Positions 1-5,898 of a stretch of DNA of 11,386 nt are shown piece by piece (the stretch's first letter is position 1; every line of letters begins with the position of its first letter). The notes under the pieces are model-generated. The model worked only from the letters and a program-made list of their open reading frames with translations. It did not search any database and had not been told where the DNA came from. Origin of the DNA: Ruminococcus sp. (GTDB taxonomy: Bacteria; Bacillota; Clostridia; Oscillospirales; Ruminococcaceae). The stretch spans positions 1 to 11,386 of the forward strand of contig JAAVHM010000160.1 of NCBI GenBank assembly GCA_014799675.1. Reading direction: 5' to 3'. The position numbers were made by a program, and so were the translations under genes.

Positions 1-502
1 AATATCCGTTGCTGTCATAATCTTTAACGTGTAAAAATTTGTGCGCGGGAATTGTTACAAAATAAATCTTGATATCATTTGTGGATTTGATCATACCAAT
101 CTCTCCCATTCCAAAAAAGTAGCGGTCAAAGGAACATAGCTTTGTACGAATATTAATGGGGACAGGCTTTTTCCGATATTCGCTCGGCGTGATACCGTAC
201 AGCTCTTTGAATGCCCGCGTAAAAGCTTCATGGGACGAAAAACCGTAATCGACGGCAATATCCAATATATACCTTTTGCTGTCCCGCAATTCTTTCAGCG
301 CAAAGGCTAATTTCCTGCGGCGCAAATAATCTCTGAATGTCATACCCGATATTTCTTTGAATTTTCTCGTAATATAAAATTCGGAATAGCTTAATTTGCG
401 TGAGAGTACGGAAAGCGTCATGGCTTCGTCATTGTGCTGCTTGATACACAGGTCGATCTCATCGACGATTATTTGGATCTGCTTTTGCATTTCGTACATC
501 AT
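1..502 (-). CDS. AraC-family transcriptional regulator, partial (3' end outside window)
   Basis: The minus strand is open from an ATG at 502-500 to the window edge, giving 167 codons with no stop. The N-terminal ~105 residues form two helix-turn-helix motifs of the AraC/XylS type. The second carries the signature ILDIAVDYGFSSHEAFTRAF followed by LYGITPSEYR, which is highly typical of the family. After about residue 110 the chain enters a different domain (SFDRYFFGMGEIGMIKSTND, then IYFVTIPAHKFLHVKDYDSNGY). It resembles the C-terminal ligand-binding part of clostridial AraC proteins of the GyrI-like effector-binding class, so the protein is probably a small-molecule-responsive transcription factor. 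A second ATG follows immediately (499-497). GAGGTG lies 4 nt before the first ATG and 7 nt before the second, so either may be used. The gene has its own likely promoter and is separated from the upstream gene by a terminator. The inducer and targets cannot be read from the sequence. Confidence 0.9.
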   Translation of the reverse strand, partial: MMYEMQKQIQIIVDEIDLCIKQHNDEAMTLSVLSRKLSYSEFYITRKFKEISGMTFRDYLRRRKLAFALKELRDSKRYILDIAVDYGFSSHEAFTRAFKELYGITPSEYRKKPVPINIRTKLCSFDRYFFGMGEIGMIKSTNDIKIYFVTIPAHKFLHVKDYDSNGY

Positions 503-532
503 AGTTCACCTCGTTTCGACCACTCTGTACCA

Positions 533-561
533 ATTATAGCTTAAAAGAGACAGTATTGCTT
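533..561 (-). promoter_or_regulatory. Probable promoter of the AraC-family gene
   Basis: On the minus strand a perfect TATAAT lies at 538-533, about 30 nt before the AraC start codon. The -35 position, with a 17-bp spacer, holds AAGCAA and does not match consensus. The promoter may therefore be weak or activator-dependent, which would fit autoregulation by an AraC protein, but this is inference. Confidence 0.45.
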
Positions 562-596
562 GATTTTATTTGCACAAAATTTATTTTGCCTGAAAA

Positions 597-632
597 TGCA
601 AAGAAAATTTCCCCACATTATTGCGGGGAAAT
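597..632 (-). terminator. Rho-independent terminator after the cysteine-rich gene
   Basis: A perfect 8-bp stem pairs ATTTCCCC at 607-614 with GGGGAAAT at 625-632 around a 10-nt loop. Read on the minus strand it is followed by a T-rich stretch (TTTCTTTGCATTTT), and it lies 36 nt beyond the stop of the gene at 668-1111. It should isolate that gene from the AraC gene downstream on the same strand. Confidence 0.75.
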
Positions 633-667
633 ATACGTCTTACACGGTGTTTGATAACTAAGAAAAA

Positions 668-1111
668 TTAACATTTTTTCATAGCCTTGCATTTAGGGTC
701 GCATACCTTGCATACAGCGCAAGGTTCGATTTCCCCGCCTTGTTTAGATATTTTTATATAACTGCATTTCGGTATCCGTCCGTCTTTAATAGCATTGATC
801 CTGAATTTAATTAATCTTTTCGCTAACTCAATCTGCTCTTCGGTCGGATCAACCAAATCAAAACCTGTAAAAGCGCATTTACCGTCTATACATCTTCCGC
901 AATCCCCATGCCCTGTACGCATTCTGACCAGTTCCTGCATTTCGGCGGATTCATTTGCCAAAACGGGTTCTAAATATTCATCATATTGTACGCATATACG
1001 CATATGCCAATCACCGTTTTCAGCTTTATTTACCGAACCCCACCGTTTTCCTCTATATTTACCGTTAATGTTTATTTTGTTCTCTTTTAACCATTCAAGA
1101 AATTCATTCAT
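668..1111 (-). CDS. Cysteine-rich hypothetical protein with ferredoxin-like CxxCxxCxxxC motif
   Basis: This 147-residue protein is one I do not recognise. It is preceded by an excellent Shine-Dalgarno (AGGAGGGA, 5 nt before the ATG) and followed by a terminator, so it is very probably a real, separately expressed gene. It has ten cysteines, at about residues 40, 71, 74, 79, 116, 131, 134, 137, 141 and 147. Two clusters stand out: CGRCIDGKC (71-79) and the C-terminal CAVCKVCDPKC (131-141). The latter fits the CX2CX2CX3C spacing of 4Fe-4S ferredoxin-type sites. The N-terminal third has a WLKENKININGKYRGKRWGSV start and a WHMRI segment. No signal peptide or membrane helix is seen. A metal- or Fe-S-binding role is inference; zinc is an alternative. 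The upstream region (about 1154-1159) has a TATAAG that could be a -10 but lacks a good -35. Confidence 0.8.
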   Translation of the reverse strand: MNEFLEWLKENKININGKYRGKRWGSVNKAENGDWHMRICVQYDEYLEPVLANESAEMQELVRMRTGHGDCGRCIDGKCAFTGFDLVDPTEEQIELAKRLIKFRINAIKDGRIPKCSYIKISKQGGEIEPCAVCKVCDPKCKAMKKC

Positions 1112-1188
1112 TATAATCCCTCCTAAATCTTACCTGCAATTTGCTATAAATATCTTATACATTTTGAGCAAAACAAAAGCATTTTCCC

Positions 1189-1204
1189 GCCCCCTTGAGG
1201 GGGC
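1189..1204 (-). terminator. Short GC-rich hairpin between tRNA-Ser and the cysteine-rich gene
   Basis: A perfect 6-bp stem, GCCCCC (1189-1194) and GGGGGC (1199-1204), closes a TTGA tetraloop. On the minus strand it lies 6 nt beyond the tRNA terminator and is followed by GGGAAAATGCTTTTGTTTT, which is only moderately T-rich. It may be a back-up terminator or part of the leader of the cysteine-rich gene. Its role is uncertain. Confidence 0.4.
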
Positions 1205-1210
1205 TTGACA

Positions 1211-1245
1211 AAGAAAATCACCCTCGCTTTTTACTGCGGGGGTGA
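1211..1245 (-). terminator. Rho-independent terminator of tRNA-Ser
   Basis: On the minus strand TCACCCCCGC (1245-1236) pairs with GCGAGGGTGA (1227-1218), a 10-bp stem with one mismatch and an 8-nt loop. TTTTCTT follows at 1217-1211. It lies about 24 nt past the encoded CCA end of tRNA-Ser, the expected place for a terminator. Confidence 0.85.
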
Positions 1246-1268
1246 CTCTGGTTCCGCGTCCTACGCGG

Positions 1269-1361
1269 TGGCGGAGAAGGAGGGATTCGAACCCTCGATG
1301 AGCTATCAACCCATACACGAGTTCCAGTCGTGCGCCATAAACCGGGCTAGGCGACTTCTCC
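1269..1361 (-). tRNA. tRNA-Ser (anticodon GGA)
   Basis: On the minus strand a full class II tRNA is visible. The acceptor stem pairs GGAGAAG (1361-1355) with CTTCTCC (1279-1273), followed by discriminator G (1272) and an encoded CCA (1271-1269). The anticodon stem CACGA/TCGTG closes the 7-nt loop CTGGAAC (1327-1321), which places anticodon GGA at 1325-1323, reading UCC and UCU serine codons. A long variable arm and a T arm (GAGGG/CCCTC around TTCGAAT) complete the molecule; the long arm and G discriminator are serine hallmarks. The gene stands alone with its own consensus promoter and terminator. A short open frame across it on the plus strand is an artefact. Confidence 0.97.
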
Positions 1362-1365
1362 TTTT

Positions 1366-1427
1366 AGAGGTTAGAAAATTAGAGGCTGGAGGCTGGAATT
1401 TAAGCCTTCGGCTTCTGACCTTCTGAC
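1366..1427. repeat. Degenerate heptamer repeat, locus A, inside the tRNA-Ser leader
   Basis: Reading the plus strand from 1366, the units AGAGGTT, AGAAAAT, TAGAGGC, TGGAGGC and TGGAATT follow one another at 7-bp spacing. A small hairpin comes next (AAGCC 1402-1406 with GGCTT 1410-1414), then two TTCTGAC units at 1413-1419 and 1421-1427 in the opposite, pyrimidine-rich sense. The block lies between the tRNA-Ser promoter and the mature tRNA 5' end, so it forms most of the transcribed leader. It is more degenerate than the copies near alaS and comEC but has the same unit length and composition. No open frame or other signal is seen in it. Confidence 0.6.
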
Positions 1428-1445
1428 TTTTTTAATGACTTAATT

Positions 1446-1474
1446 ATTATAACAGGAATTTTTCTGCTTGTCAA
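1446..1474 (-). promoter_or_regulatory. Consensus sigma-A promoter for tRNA-Ser
   Basis: On the minus strand a perfect TTGACA (1474-1469) and a perfect TATAAT (1451-1446) are separated by exactly 17 bp. Transcription would start near 1439, giving a leader of roughly 78 nt before the tRNA. A full-consensus promoter is typical of stable-RNA genes. Confidence 0.9.
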
Positions 1475-1549
1475 GTGTTTTTTGCAAAAAAATATATTTT
1501 TCTCAAAATTGGCGTAAATTGTAAATTTACTAAAAATTTGCATAAGATA

Positions 1550-1578
1550 TTGCAGTTTTAAATTTTTTGTGGTATAAT
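1550..1578 (+). promoter_or_regulatory. Extended -10 promoter for obg and the genes behind it
   Basis: TATAAT at 1573-1578 is preceded by TGG, making an extended -10 (TGnTATAAT). With a 17-bp spacer the -35 is TTGCAG (1550-1555), which matches at the TTG only. The start of obg lies 66 nt further on. The divergent tRNA-Ser promoter is about 75 bp away on the other strand, and the 1475-1549 stretch between them is AT-rich, with a palindrome GTAAATTTAC at 1521-1530 and nothing else I can name. Confidence 0.8.
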
Positions 1579-1643
1579 AATATGGGTTTAAATTGAATTT
1601 TATATGGAAAAAGCCAACTTTTACGATAGAAAGAGGTCAATAA

Positions 1644-2924
1644 ATGTTTGTTGATAAAGCAAAGATCAGGATAAAAGCAGGTGACGGCGGCGACGGTGCA
1701 GTTTCGTTTCACCGTGAAAAATATGTTGCAAGCGGCGGTCCCGACGGCGGCGACGGCGGCAAGGGCGGAGACATTATTTTCCAAGTTGACGACAATTTCT
1801 CCACTCTTGAAGATTTCCGCTATAAAAAGAAGTATGTGGCAGGGCGGGGCGAAAACGGTTCCTCGGGAAACAAAACGGGGAAAAACGCTCCCGACCTTAT
1901 TATAAAAGTCCCTATGGGAACTCTTATACGCGACGCTGAAACAGGCAGGATAATGGCGGATATGTCCTCAAACGAGCTGAAAGTCCTTGCAAAGGGCGGC
2001 AAGGGCGGCAAGGGCAACGCGCGTTTTGCCACGCCCACAAGACAGATACCTAAATTTGCCAAGCCCGGATTTCTCGGTGAAGAATTTGAGATCTCACTCG
2101 AATTAAAGCTTATTGCGGACGTTGGACTTGTGGGATTTCCTAATGTTGGAAAATCTACACTTATCTCCGTTGTTTCCGCGGCAAAGCCAAAAATCGCCAA
2201 TTATCATTTCACAACGCTTACTCCCGTTCTCGGCGTTGTAAAGATTGAAGAGGGCAAATCCTTTGTAATGGCGGATATCCCAGGGCTTATCGAGGGCGCA
2301 AGCGACGGCATAGGTCTGGGACACGAATTCCTGCGCCATGTTGAACGCTGTCGGCTTATCGTACACGTTGTTGACGTTTCGGGCGTTGAGGGACGCGACC
2401 CCAAAAACGATTTTGAGATAATAAACCGTGAGCTTGAAACTTTCAGCGGGGAACTTGCGGAGCTTCCCCAGATAGTTGCCGCAAACAAGTGCGACATGGC
2501 TTCTCCCGAGCAAATCGCCGATTTCAAGCAGTATGTGGAAGAAATGGGCTTGAAGTTTTACGAAATTTCCGCCGCAACCACACGGGGTACAAAGCAGCTT
2601 GTGGGAGCGATTGCGGCAGAACTGGACAAGCTTCCTCCCGTAAAGGAGTACGAGGTTGAACCGCTTACACAGCAGGAGCTTGACGAGCGCGTGGGAATGG
2701 GCGAGAAGTTTGAAATTACCCGCGGAGACGACGGCGTGTTCTACGTCGAAGCCCCGTGGCTTGAAAATATAATGCGTACCGTTGATATGGACGATTACGC
2801 TTCATTGCAGTATTTTCAGCGCGTCCTGCGTAACAGCGGCATAATTGACGAACTGGAAAGAAAAGGCATTGACGAGGGCGACACCGTAAATATTTTCGGC
2901 TTTGAGTTTGACTTTGTATTTTAA
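1644..2924 (+). CDS. obg: GTPase Obg/CgtA, 50S ribosome assembly factor
   Basis: This is a 426-residue Obg GTPase, a conserved, usually essential cytoplasmic protein. It binds the 50S subunit late in assembly and is tied to the stringent response. All three domains are present. The N-terminal glycine-rich Obg fold (residues 1-158) carries the KAGDGGDGAVSF and GGDGGKGGD stretches. The G domain has P-loop GFPNVGKST (164-172), switch/G3 DIPGL (211-215) and base-recognition NKCD (281-284). The C-terminal OCT domain (from about 340) ends FGFEFDFVF. The length is normal for Firmicutes. The ATG is preceded by AGAGGTC at a suitable distance, and the first residues MFVDKAKI match the family start. It is the first gene of the plus-strand series, behind an extended -10 promoter. 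Confidence 0.98.
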   Translation: MFVDKAKIRIKAGDGGDGAVSFHREKYVASGGPDGGDGGKGGDIIFQVDDNFSTLEDFRYKKKYVAGRGENGSSGNKTGKNAPDLIIKVPMGTLIRDAETGRIMADMSSNELKVLAKGGKGGKGNARFATPTRQIPKFAKPGFLGEEFEISLELKLIADVGLVGFPNVGKSTLISVVSAAKPKIANYHFTTLTPVLGVVKIEEGKSFVMADIPGLIEGASDGIGLGHEFLRHVERCRLIVHVVDVSGVEGRDPKNDFEIINRELETFSGELAELPQIVAANKCDMASPEQIADFKQYVEEMGLKFYEISAATTRGTKQLVGAIAAELDKLPPVKEYEVEPLTQQELDERVGMGEKFEITRGDDGVFYVEAPWLENIMRTVDMDDYASLQYFQRVLRNSGIIDELERKGIDEGDTVNIFGFEFDFVF

Positions 2925-2945
2925 TATATTGGAGGAAAATTTTGT

Positions 2946-3389
2946 ATGGGACTTATGGATAAGCTTTTCAAAAAGAAACAGCCAACGCTTGAATAGGATA
3001 TTCATACAGCCTGCGAATGGGTAGTTATGGCTCTTAATTCGTCGGGCTACAAGGCAGATTATACACTTGAAAGCATGAAAGAGATCGACCGTTTTATTGA
3101 CGAGCAAAGCGTAGAAAACGGCATTATTTCCCTGAATAGGGGGAAGATAATTTTTGCCTTGGGCTGCTATGTGGGCGAAACGGTCATACGCCTATACGGA
3201 GGAAAGTGGCACACAGACGACAACGACCCGCAGGGAGAAGTAAACGCTTCCGTGGAGACAGGCAGCGGCGTTTTCATCTGCCCTATGCAAAGGGTAATGA
3301 AGCGGCTTATGAACGGCTCTGAGGACGGCATATATGTTTATGTTTACGCTCTTTCTCCAAACGCAGAAAAGCTGAAAGGATTAAATTAA
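2946..3389 (+). pseudogene. Unknown protein gene interrupted by an in-frame TAG (intact part from 3027)
   Basis: A strong Shine-Dalgarno (GGAGGA) stands 9 nt before ATG 2946, which opens MGLMDKLFKKKQPTLE and then meets TAG at codon 17 (2994-2996). The same frame continues without a break as DIHTACEWVVMALNSSGY and on to TAA at 3387-3389. The next usable start is ATG 3027 (120 residues), but it has no convincing ribosome-binding site. The simplest reading is one 147-codon gene with a single nonsense change, perhaps CAG to TAG, or a sequencing error. I do not recognise the family. The product is a small soluble alpha/beta protein with an amphipathic basic N-terminus, a conserved-looking FALGCYVGETVIRLYGGKW segment and a PMQRVMKRLMNG helix. 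It sits 21 nt after obg and 1 nt before the Nudix gene, so it is in an operon. yebC in this window ends at TAG, which argues against general amber recoding. Confidence 0.65.
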
Positions 3390-3390
3390 C

Positions 3391-3927
3391 ATGGAACTTT
3401 TTGATATTTACGACTTTGACCGAAACAAAACAGGCGAGACCATGGAACGCGGAACGCCCGTACCGAAAGGCTTTTACCGAATGGTCGTCCATGTCTGCAT
3501 TTTCAACAGCGAGGGCAAAATGCTTATTCAGCGGCGGCAGCCGTTCAAGCGCAGCTGGAGTGGTATGTGGGACTTGACCGTGGGCGGTTCTTCCGTTGCG
3601 GGGGACACAAGCCTTACCGCCGCGATACGTGAGACCTCCGAGGAAGTAGGCGTACAGCTTGCTCCCGAAGAACTGCGGCGTGTACTTACGATACAGAGTG
3701 AGTGTGTATTGGACGATATTTATGTTGTAAAAAAGGACTTGGACGAGACCTCGCTTACACTTCAGTATGAAGAGGTCGAACAGGTCAAATGGGCTTCTGC
3801 CGAGGAAATCAAGATTATGATAGACGAGAAAATTTTTATCCCGTACCACAAGTCTCTGTTAGACCTGTTGTTCTTTATGAAAGACCACGACCGTGCACGT
3901 ACTGCGGAGGATAAAACGGAAATATAA
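3391..3927 (+). CDS. Nudix hydrolase, isopentenyl-diphosphate-isomerase-like branch
   Basis: This 178-residue protein has a full Nudix box at residues 66-88 (GSSVAGD, then seven residues, then RETSEEVGV). It fits GX5EX7REUXEEXGU except that the first Glu is Asp72 and the hydrophobic position after RE is Thr82. The catalytic REXXEE core (80-85) is intact. Nudix enzymes hydrolyse nucleoside diphosphates linked to another group, using a divalent metal. The N-terminal MELFDIYDFDRNKTGETMERG and the QRRQPFKRSWSGMWDLTVGG segment resemble the IDI/YfcD-like branch found in many clostridia, whose substrates are mostly unknown. No export signal is seen. The ATG follows the preceding stop by one base with AAAGGA upstream, so translation is probably coupled. 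An actual isomerase role is unlikely, because the box is of the hydrolase type. Confidence 0.9.
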   Translation: MELFDIYDFDRNKTGETMERGTPVPKGFYRMVVHVCIFNSEGKMLIQRRQPFKRSWSGMWDLTVGGSSVAGDTSLTAAIRETSEEVGVQLAPEELRRVLTIQSECVLDDIYVVKKDLDETSLTLQYEEVEQVKWASAEEIKIMIDEKIFIPYHKSLLDLLFFMKDHDRARTAEDKTEI

Positions 3928-3945
3928 AGCAGAGCTTTGAATGAC

Positions 3946-3987
3946 GGGGCGATGCCCCTTATTGAACGAAAGGGTGGTACACCATAG
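3946..3987 (+). promoter_or_regulatory. Hairpin and mini-ORF before mrnC
   Basis: In the 56-nt gap before mrnC, GGGGC (3946-3950) and GCCCC (3954-3958) form a tight stem. An 11-codon frame, MPLIERKGGTP, runs from ATG 3952 to TAG 3985-3987, and its stop overlaps the proposed ATA start of mrnC as ATAG. The purine run AAAGGGTGG is the only Shine-Dalgarno-like element for mrnC, and its GGTG (3973-3976) can pair with CACC (3980-3983). This suggests translational coupling or a masked ribosome site, but the mini-ORF has no clear ribosome-binding site of its own. Confidence 0.35.
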
Positions 3988-4400
3988 AAAAACATGACGT
4001 AAATCAATACAGCCCCTTGACCCTTGCTTTTTTGGGGGACGCTGTTTACGAGCAGCTTGTCCGCGAAAGGCTTGTGCTTACGGCGAATATGCCTGTGAAA
4101 AAGCTCCATTCCGAGGCGGTGGAACGTGTCCGCGCGGCTTACCAGTCAAGGGCGGTTGAGGAAATTCTTCCCATTCTGACGGAGGAGGAGACCGCGGTTT
4201 TCAAGCGGGGCAGGAACGCAACGGGGAACACCGTTCCGAAAAGCTCCAATCCCGTGGAGTACAGACGAGCCACGGCTCTGGAAACTCTGTTCGGATATTT
4301 AAAGCTTACGGAAAATTATAAAAGAATGGTTGAATTATTCGACATAATATGGTATAATACAAAGATGTACGATGAAGAGGTGGAAAAAAATGAACCTTGA
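3984..4400 (+). CDS. mrnC: Mini-ribonuclease III (MrnC), probable ATA start
   Basis: This is a stand-alone RNase III catalytic domain without a dsRNA-binding domain, as in the Mini-III enzymes that mature 23S rRNA in Firmicutes. The signature FLGDAVYEQLVRERL is near the N-terminus. A second block, TEEETAVFKRGRNATGNTVPKSS followed by YRRATALETLFGYL, closely follows the Bacillus MrnC pattern; the catalytic Asp (GDA) and Glu (ALETL) are present. The first in-frame accepted start is TTG at 4017 (127 residues), but it has no ribosome site and removes the residues before LTLAFLGDA. Starting at ATA 3984 gives 138 residues (IEKHDVNQYSPLTLAFLGDA), a normal family N-terminus, with AAAGGGTGG about 7 nt upstream; no ATG or GTG is in frame after the stop at 3963. 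Its last 11 bases overlap the next gene. The cysS gene often found just upstream in other Firmicutes is absent. Confidence 0.9.
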   Translation: MEKHDVNQYSPLTLAFLGDAVYEQLVRERLVLTANMPVKKLHSEAVERVRAAYQSRAVEEILPILTEEETAVFKRGRNATGNTVPKSSNPVEYRRATALETLFGYLKLTENYKRMVELFDIIWYNTKMYDEEVEKNEP

Positions 4401-5052
4401 GGGCGTTAATATGATAACCTGCGGCAATGAGAACTGTTACGTTATCCGCGGCAGAAGCGGTGATATGCTTATCGACACAGGCACGGAGGATTACCGCGAC
4501 GAGATTGAAACATGGCTCAAATATTATAGTGTAAAGCTTATCTTCCTTACACACGGTCATAACGACCATATCGGCAATGCCGCATATTTTTCAAAGCTTT
4601 TGGGCGCGGACATTATTATGAGTTCCCTTGACTTGGCTCTGTCAAGGCACAATCTTATGCACAGGTCGTATCATATCGGTATCAGAGGAAAAATCATTTC
4701 CGCGGCTTCGCAGAAGCTTATGGGACAGAGAGCCAAAAGCATTGCGGTAAAAATTTTCCCCGAGGACGGAGAATCTCTCGGCGAAGAGTATGGCATAGAC
4801 TGTAAAGCTGTAAAGCTTGACGGACATACAAAGGGTTCTTTCGGAATAATGCAGGGCAGAGACCTCTATGTGGGGGACGCTCTTATGAATTTTGTAACGC
4901 CGACTTCCTCGCTTATATGCGAAAGTCCCAAAGCGGCAAAGGAGACCCTGTATAAAATCGCCGCGCTGTCTCCCGAAAGGATATTTTTCGGACACGGCAA
5001 GCCCATTGAAGCGGGAAGCAGGGCGTACAAAAAATTATTTGCTTTTCAGTAA
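4390..5052 (+). CDS. MBL-fold metallo-hydrolase (glyoxalase II-like)
   Basis: This is a metallo-beta-lactamase-fold hydrolase of 220 residues from ATG 4390. The metal site is complete: HGHNDH at residues 55-60 (HxHxDH), then DGHTKGS, YVGDAL and FFGHGKPI, which supply the remaining His and Asp ligands of a binuclear centre. The compact size and lack of extra domains suggest a cytoplasmic thioesterase or glyoxalase-like enzyme; the substrate cannot be deduced. An in-frame ATG at 4372 would add six residues (MKRWKK). I prefer 4390 because GAAGAGGTGG stands about 6 nt before it and the codons from 4372 overlap that ribosome site. The start overlaps the end of mrnC by 11 nt, so the two are probably translationally coupled. 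The 69 nt after the stop, up to yebC, show no clear terminator. Confidence 0.9.
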   Translation: MNLEGVNMITCGNENCYVIRGRSGDMLIDTGTEDYRDEIETWLKYYSVKLIFLTHGHNDHIGNAAYFSKLLGADIIMSSLDLALSRHNLMHRSYHIGIRGKIISAASQKLMGQRAKSIAVKIFPEDGESLGEEYGIDCKAVKLDGHTKGSFGIMQGRDLYVGDALMNFVTPTSSLICESPKAAKETLYKIAALSPERIFFGHGKPIEAGSRAYKKLFAFQ

Positions 5053-5121
5053 TCTAAAATAAAAGGTTACTTAATTAATCAGGTGACAACGGTTCATCAA
5101 TAAATTTAAGGAGAGAATTTT

Positions 5122-5850
5122 ATGTCAGGACATTCCAAATGGAATAACATCAAAAGAAAAAAGGAAGCAACGGACGGCGCAAAAGCCAAGATATTCACCA
5201 AAATTGGACGTGAGATAACGGTTTGCGTAAAAGAGGGCGGCGCTGACCCCAACAATAACGCAAAGCTCCGCGACCTTATCGCAAAGGCTAAGGCAAACAA
5301 CGTCCCCAACGACAACATTGACCGCGTTATCAAAAAGGCTGCGGGCGGCGGAGACAAAACAAACTATGAGGCAAACGTTTACGAGGGCTACGGTCCCAAC
5401 GGCGTTGCTGTAATTGTTGAGACCTTGACAGACAACAAAAACCGTACAGCAGGCGATATCCGTCACTATTTCGATAAGTTCGGCGGAAATTTGGGTACTA
5501 CGGGCTGCGTGTCCTTTATGTTCACAAGCAAGGGTATTATCGTTGCGGAAAACAACGGTCTTGACGAGGACAAGGTAATGGAGGACGTTTTCGACTTGGG
5601 CGCGTCCGACTTCTCAATGGAGGACGACGTTATCGAGATAGAGACCGAGCCTAACGACTTTGCGGCGGTTCGTGACGGTCTTACCGAAAAGGGCTACAAG
5701 CTTCTTTCCGCAGATATTGAGATGATACCCTCCACATATACAACTCTTACCGACGAAGATTCTATCAAGAAAATGAACCTCCTGCTTGAAAATCTGGAGG
5801 ACAACGACGACGTCCAGAACGTTTACCACAACTGGGAGATGCCCGACTAG
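5122..5850 (+). CDS. yebC: YebC/PmpR (TACO1) family protein
   Basis: This 242-residue protein has the diagnostic start MSGHSKWNNIKRKKEATDGAKAKIF and the later GYGPNGVAVIVETLTDNKNRTA and GCVSFMF blocks. The family has three alpha/beta domains and matches in length here. Members were first described as DNA-binding transcription regulators and have more recently been linked to translation of difficult (for example proline-rich) stretches, like the mitochondrial TACO1. The role in this organism is not decided by the sequence. AAGGAG lies 8 nt before the ATG. The protein ends NVYHNWEMPD at a TAG (5848-5850), and this stop codon is part of the first heptamer of the repeat array that follows, so the extreme C-terminus may have been set by that repeat. 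The use of TAG here shows that amber codons normally stop translation in this genome. Confidence 0.97.
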   Translation: MSGHSKWNNIKRKKEATDGAKAKIFTKIGREITVCVKEGGADPNNNAKLRDLIAKAKANNVPNDNIDRVIKKAAGGGDKTNYEANVYEGYGPNGVAVIVETLTDNKNRTAGDIRHYFDKFGGNLGTTGCVSFMFTSKGIIVAENNGLDEDKVMEDVFDLGASDFSMEDDVIEIETEPNDFAAVRDGLTEKGYKLLSADIEMIPSTYTTLTDEDSIKKMNLLLENLEDNDDVQNVYHNWEMPD

Positions 5851-5883
5851 AGGCAAGAGGATTAGAAGCAAGAGGCTAGAAGA
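5849..5883. repeat. Heptamer repeat, locus B copy 1 (purine-rich sense)
   Basis: Five consecutive 7-bp units run without interruption: AGAGGCA, AGAGGAT, TAGAAGC, AAGAGGC and TAGAAGA. The first begins inside the yebC stop codon. The 12-bp piece AGAGGCAAGAGG (5849-5860) is the exact reverse complement of CCTCTTGCCTCT at 6006-6017. AGAAGCAAGA (5864-5873) is the reverse complement of TCTTGCTTCT at 5899-5908. Confidence 0.75.
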
Positions 5884-5898
5884 GTATATGGCATTTTT

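Noticed and set aside
795..1208. Open frame of 137 codons on the plus strand
   Set aside because: It is antisense to the cysteine-rich gene, which has a far better ribosome site and a terminator. Its own start lacks a ribosome site.
1205..1233. Perfect TTGACA at 1205-1210 on the plus strand
   Set aside because: No acceptable -10 lies at the right distance (TTTTTA at best) and no plus-strand gene follows. The bases belong to the tRNA terminator area.
1205..1426. Open frame of 73 codons on the plus strand
   Set aside because: It runs antisense through the tRNA-Ser gene and the repeat, has no ribosome site, and its peptide has the look of a typical antisense-tRNA artefact.
2994..2996. TAG as a possible pyrrolysine or recoded codon
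   Set aside because: yebC uses TAG as its real stop and no suppressor tRNA is visible in the window. A mutation or sequencing error is simpler.
3961..3987. GAACGAAAGGGTGGTAC before mrnC resembles the core of a T-box riboswitch
   Set aside because: Only 36 nt separate it from the Nudix stop, far too little for the T-box stem I and specifier loop. The downstream pairing is just GGTG/CACC and there is no terminator. It works better as the mrnC ribosome-binding region.
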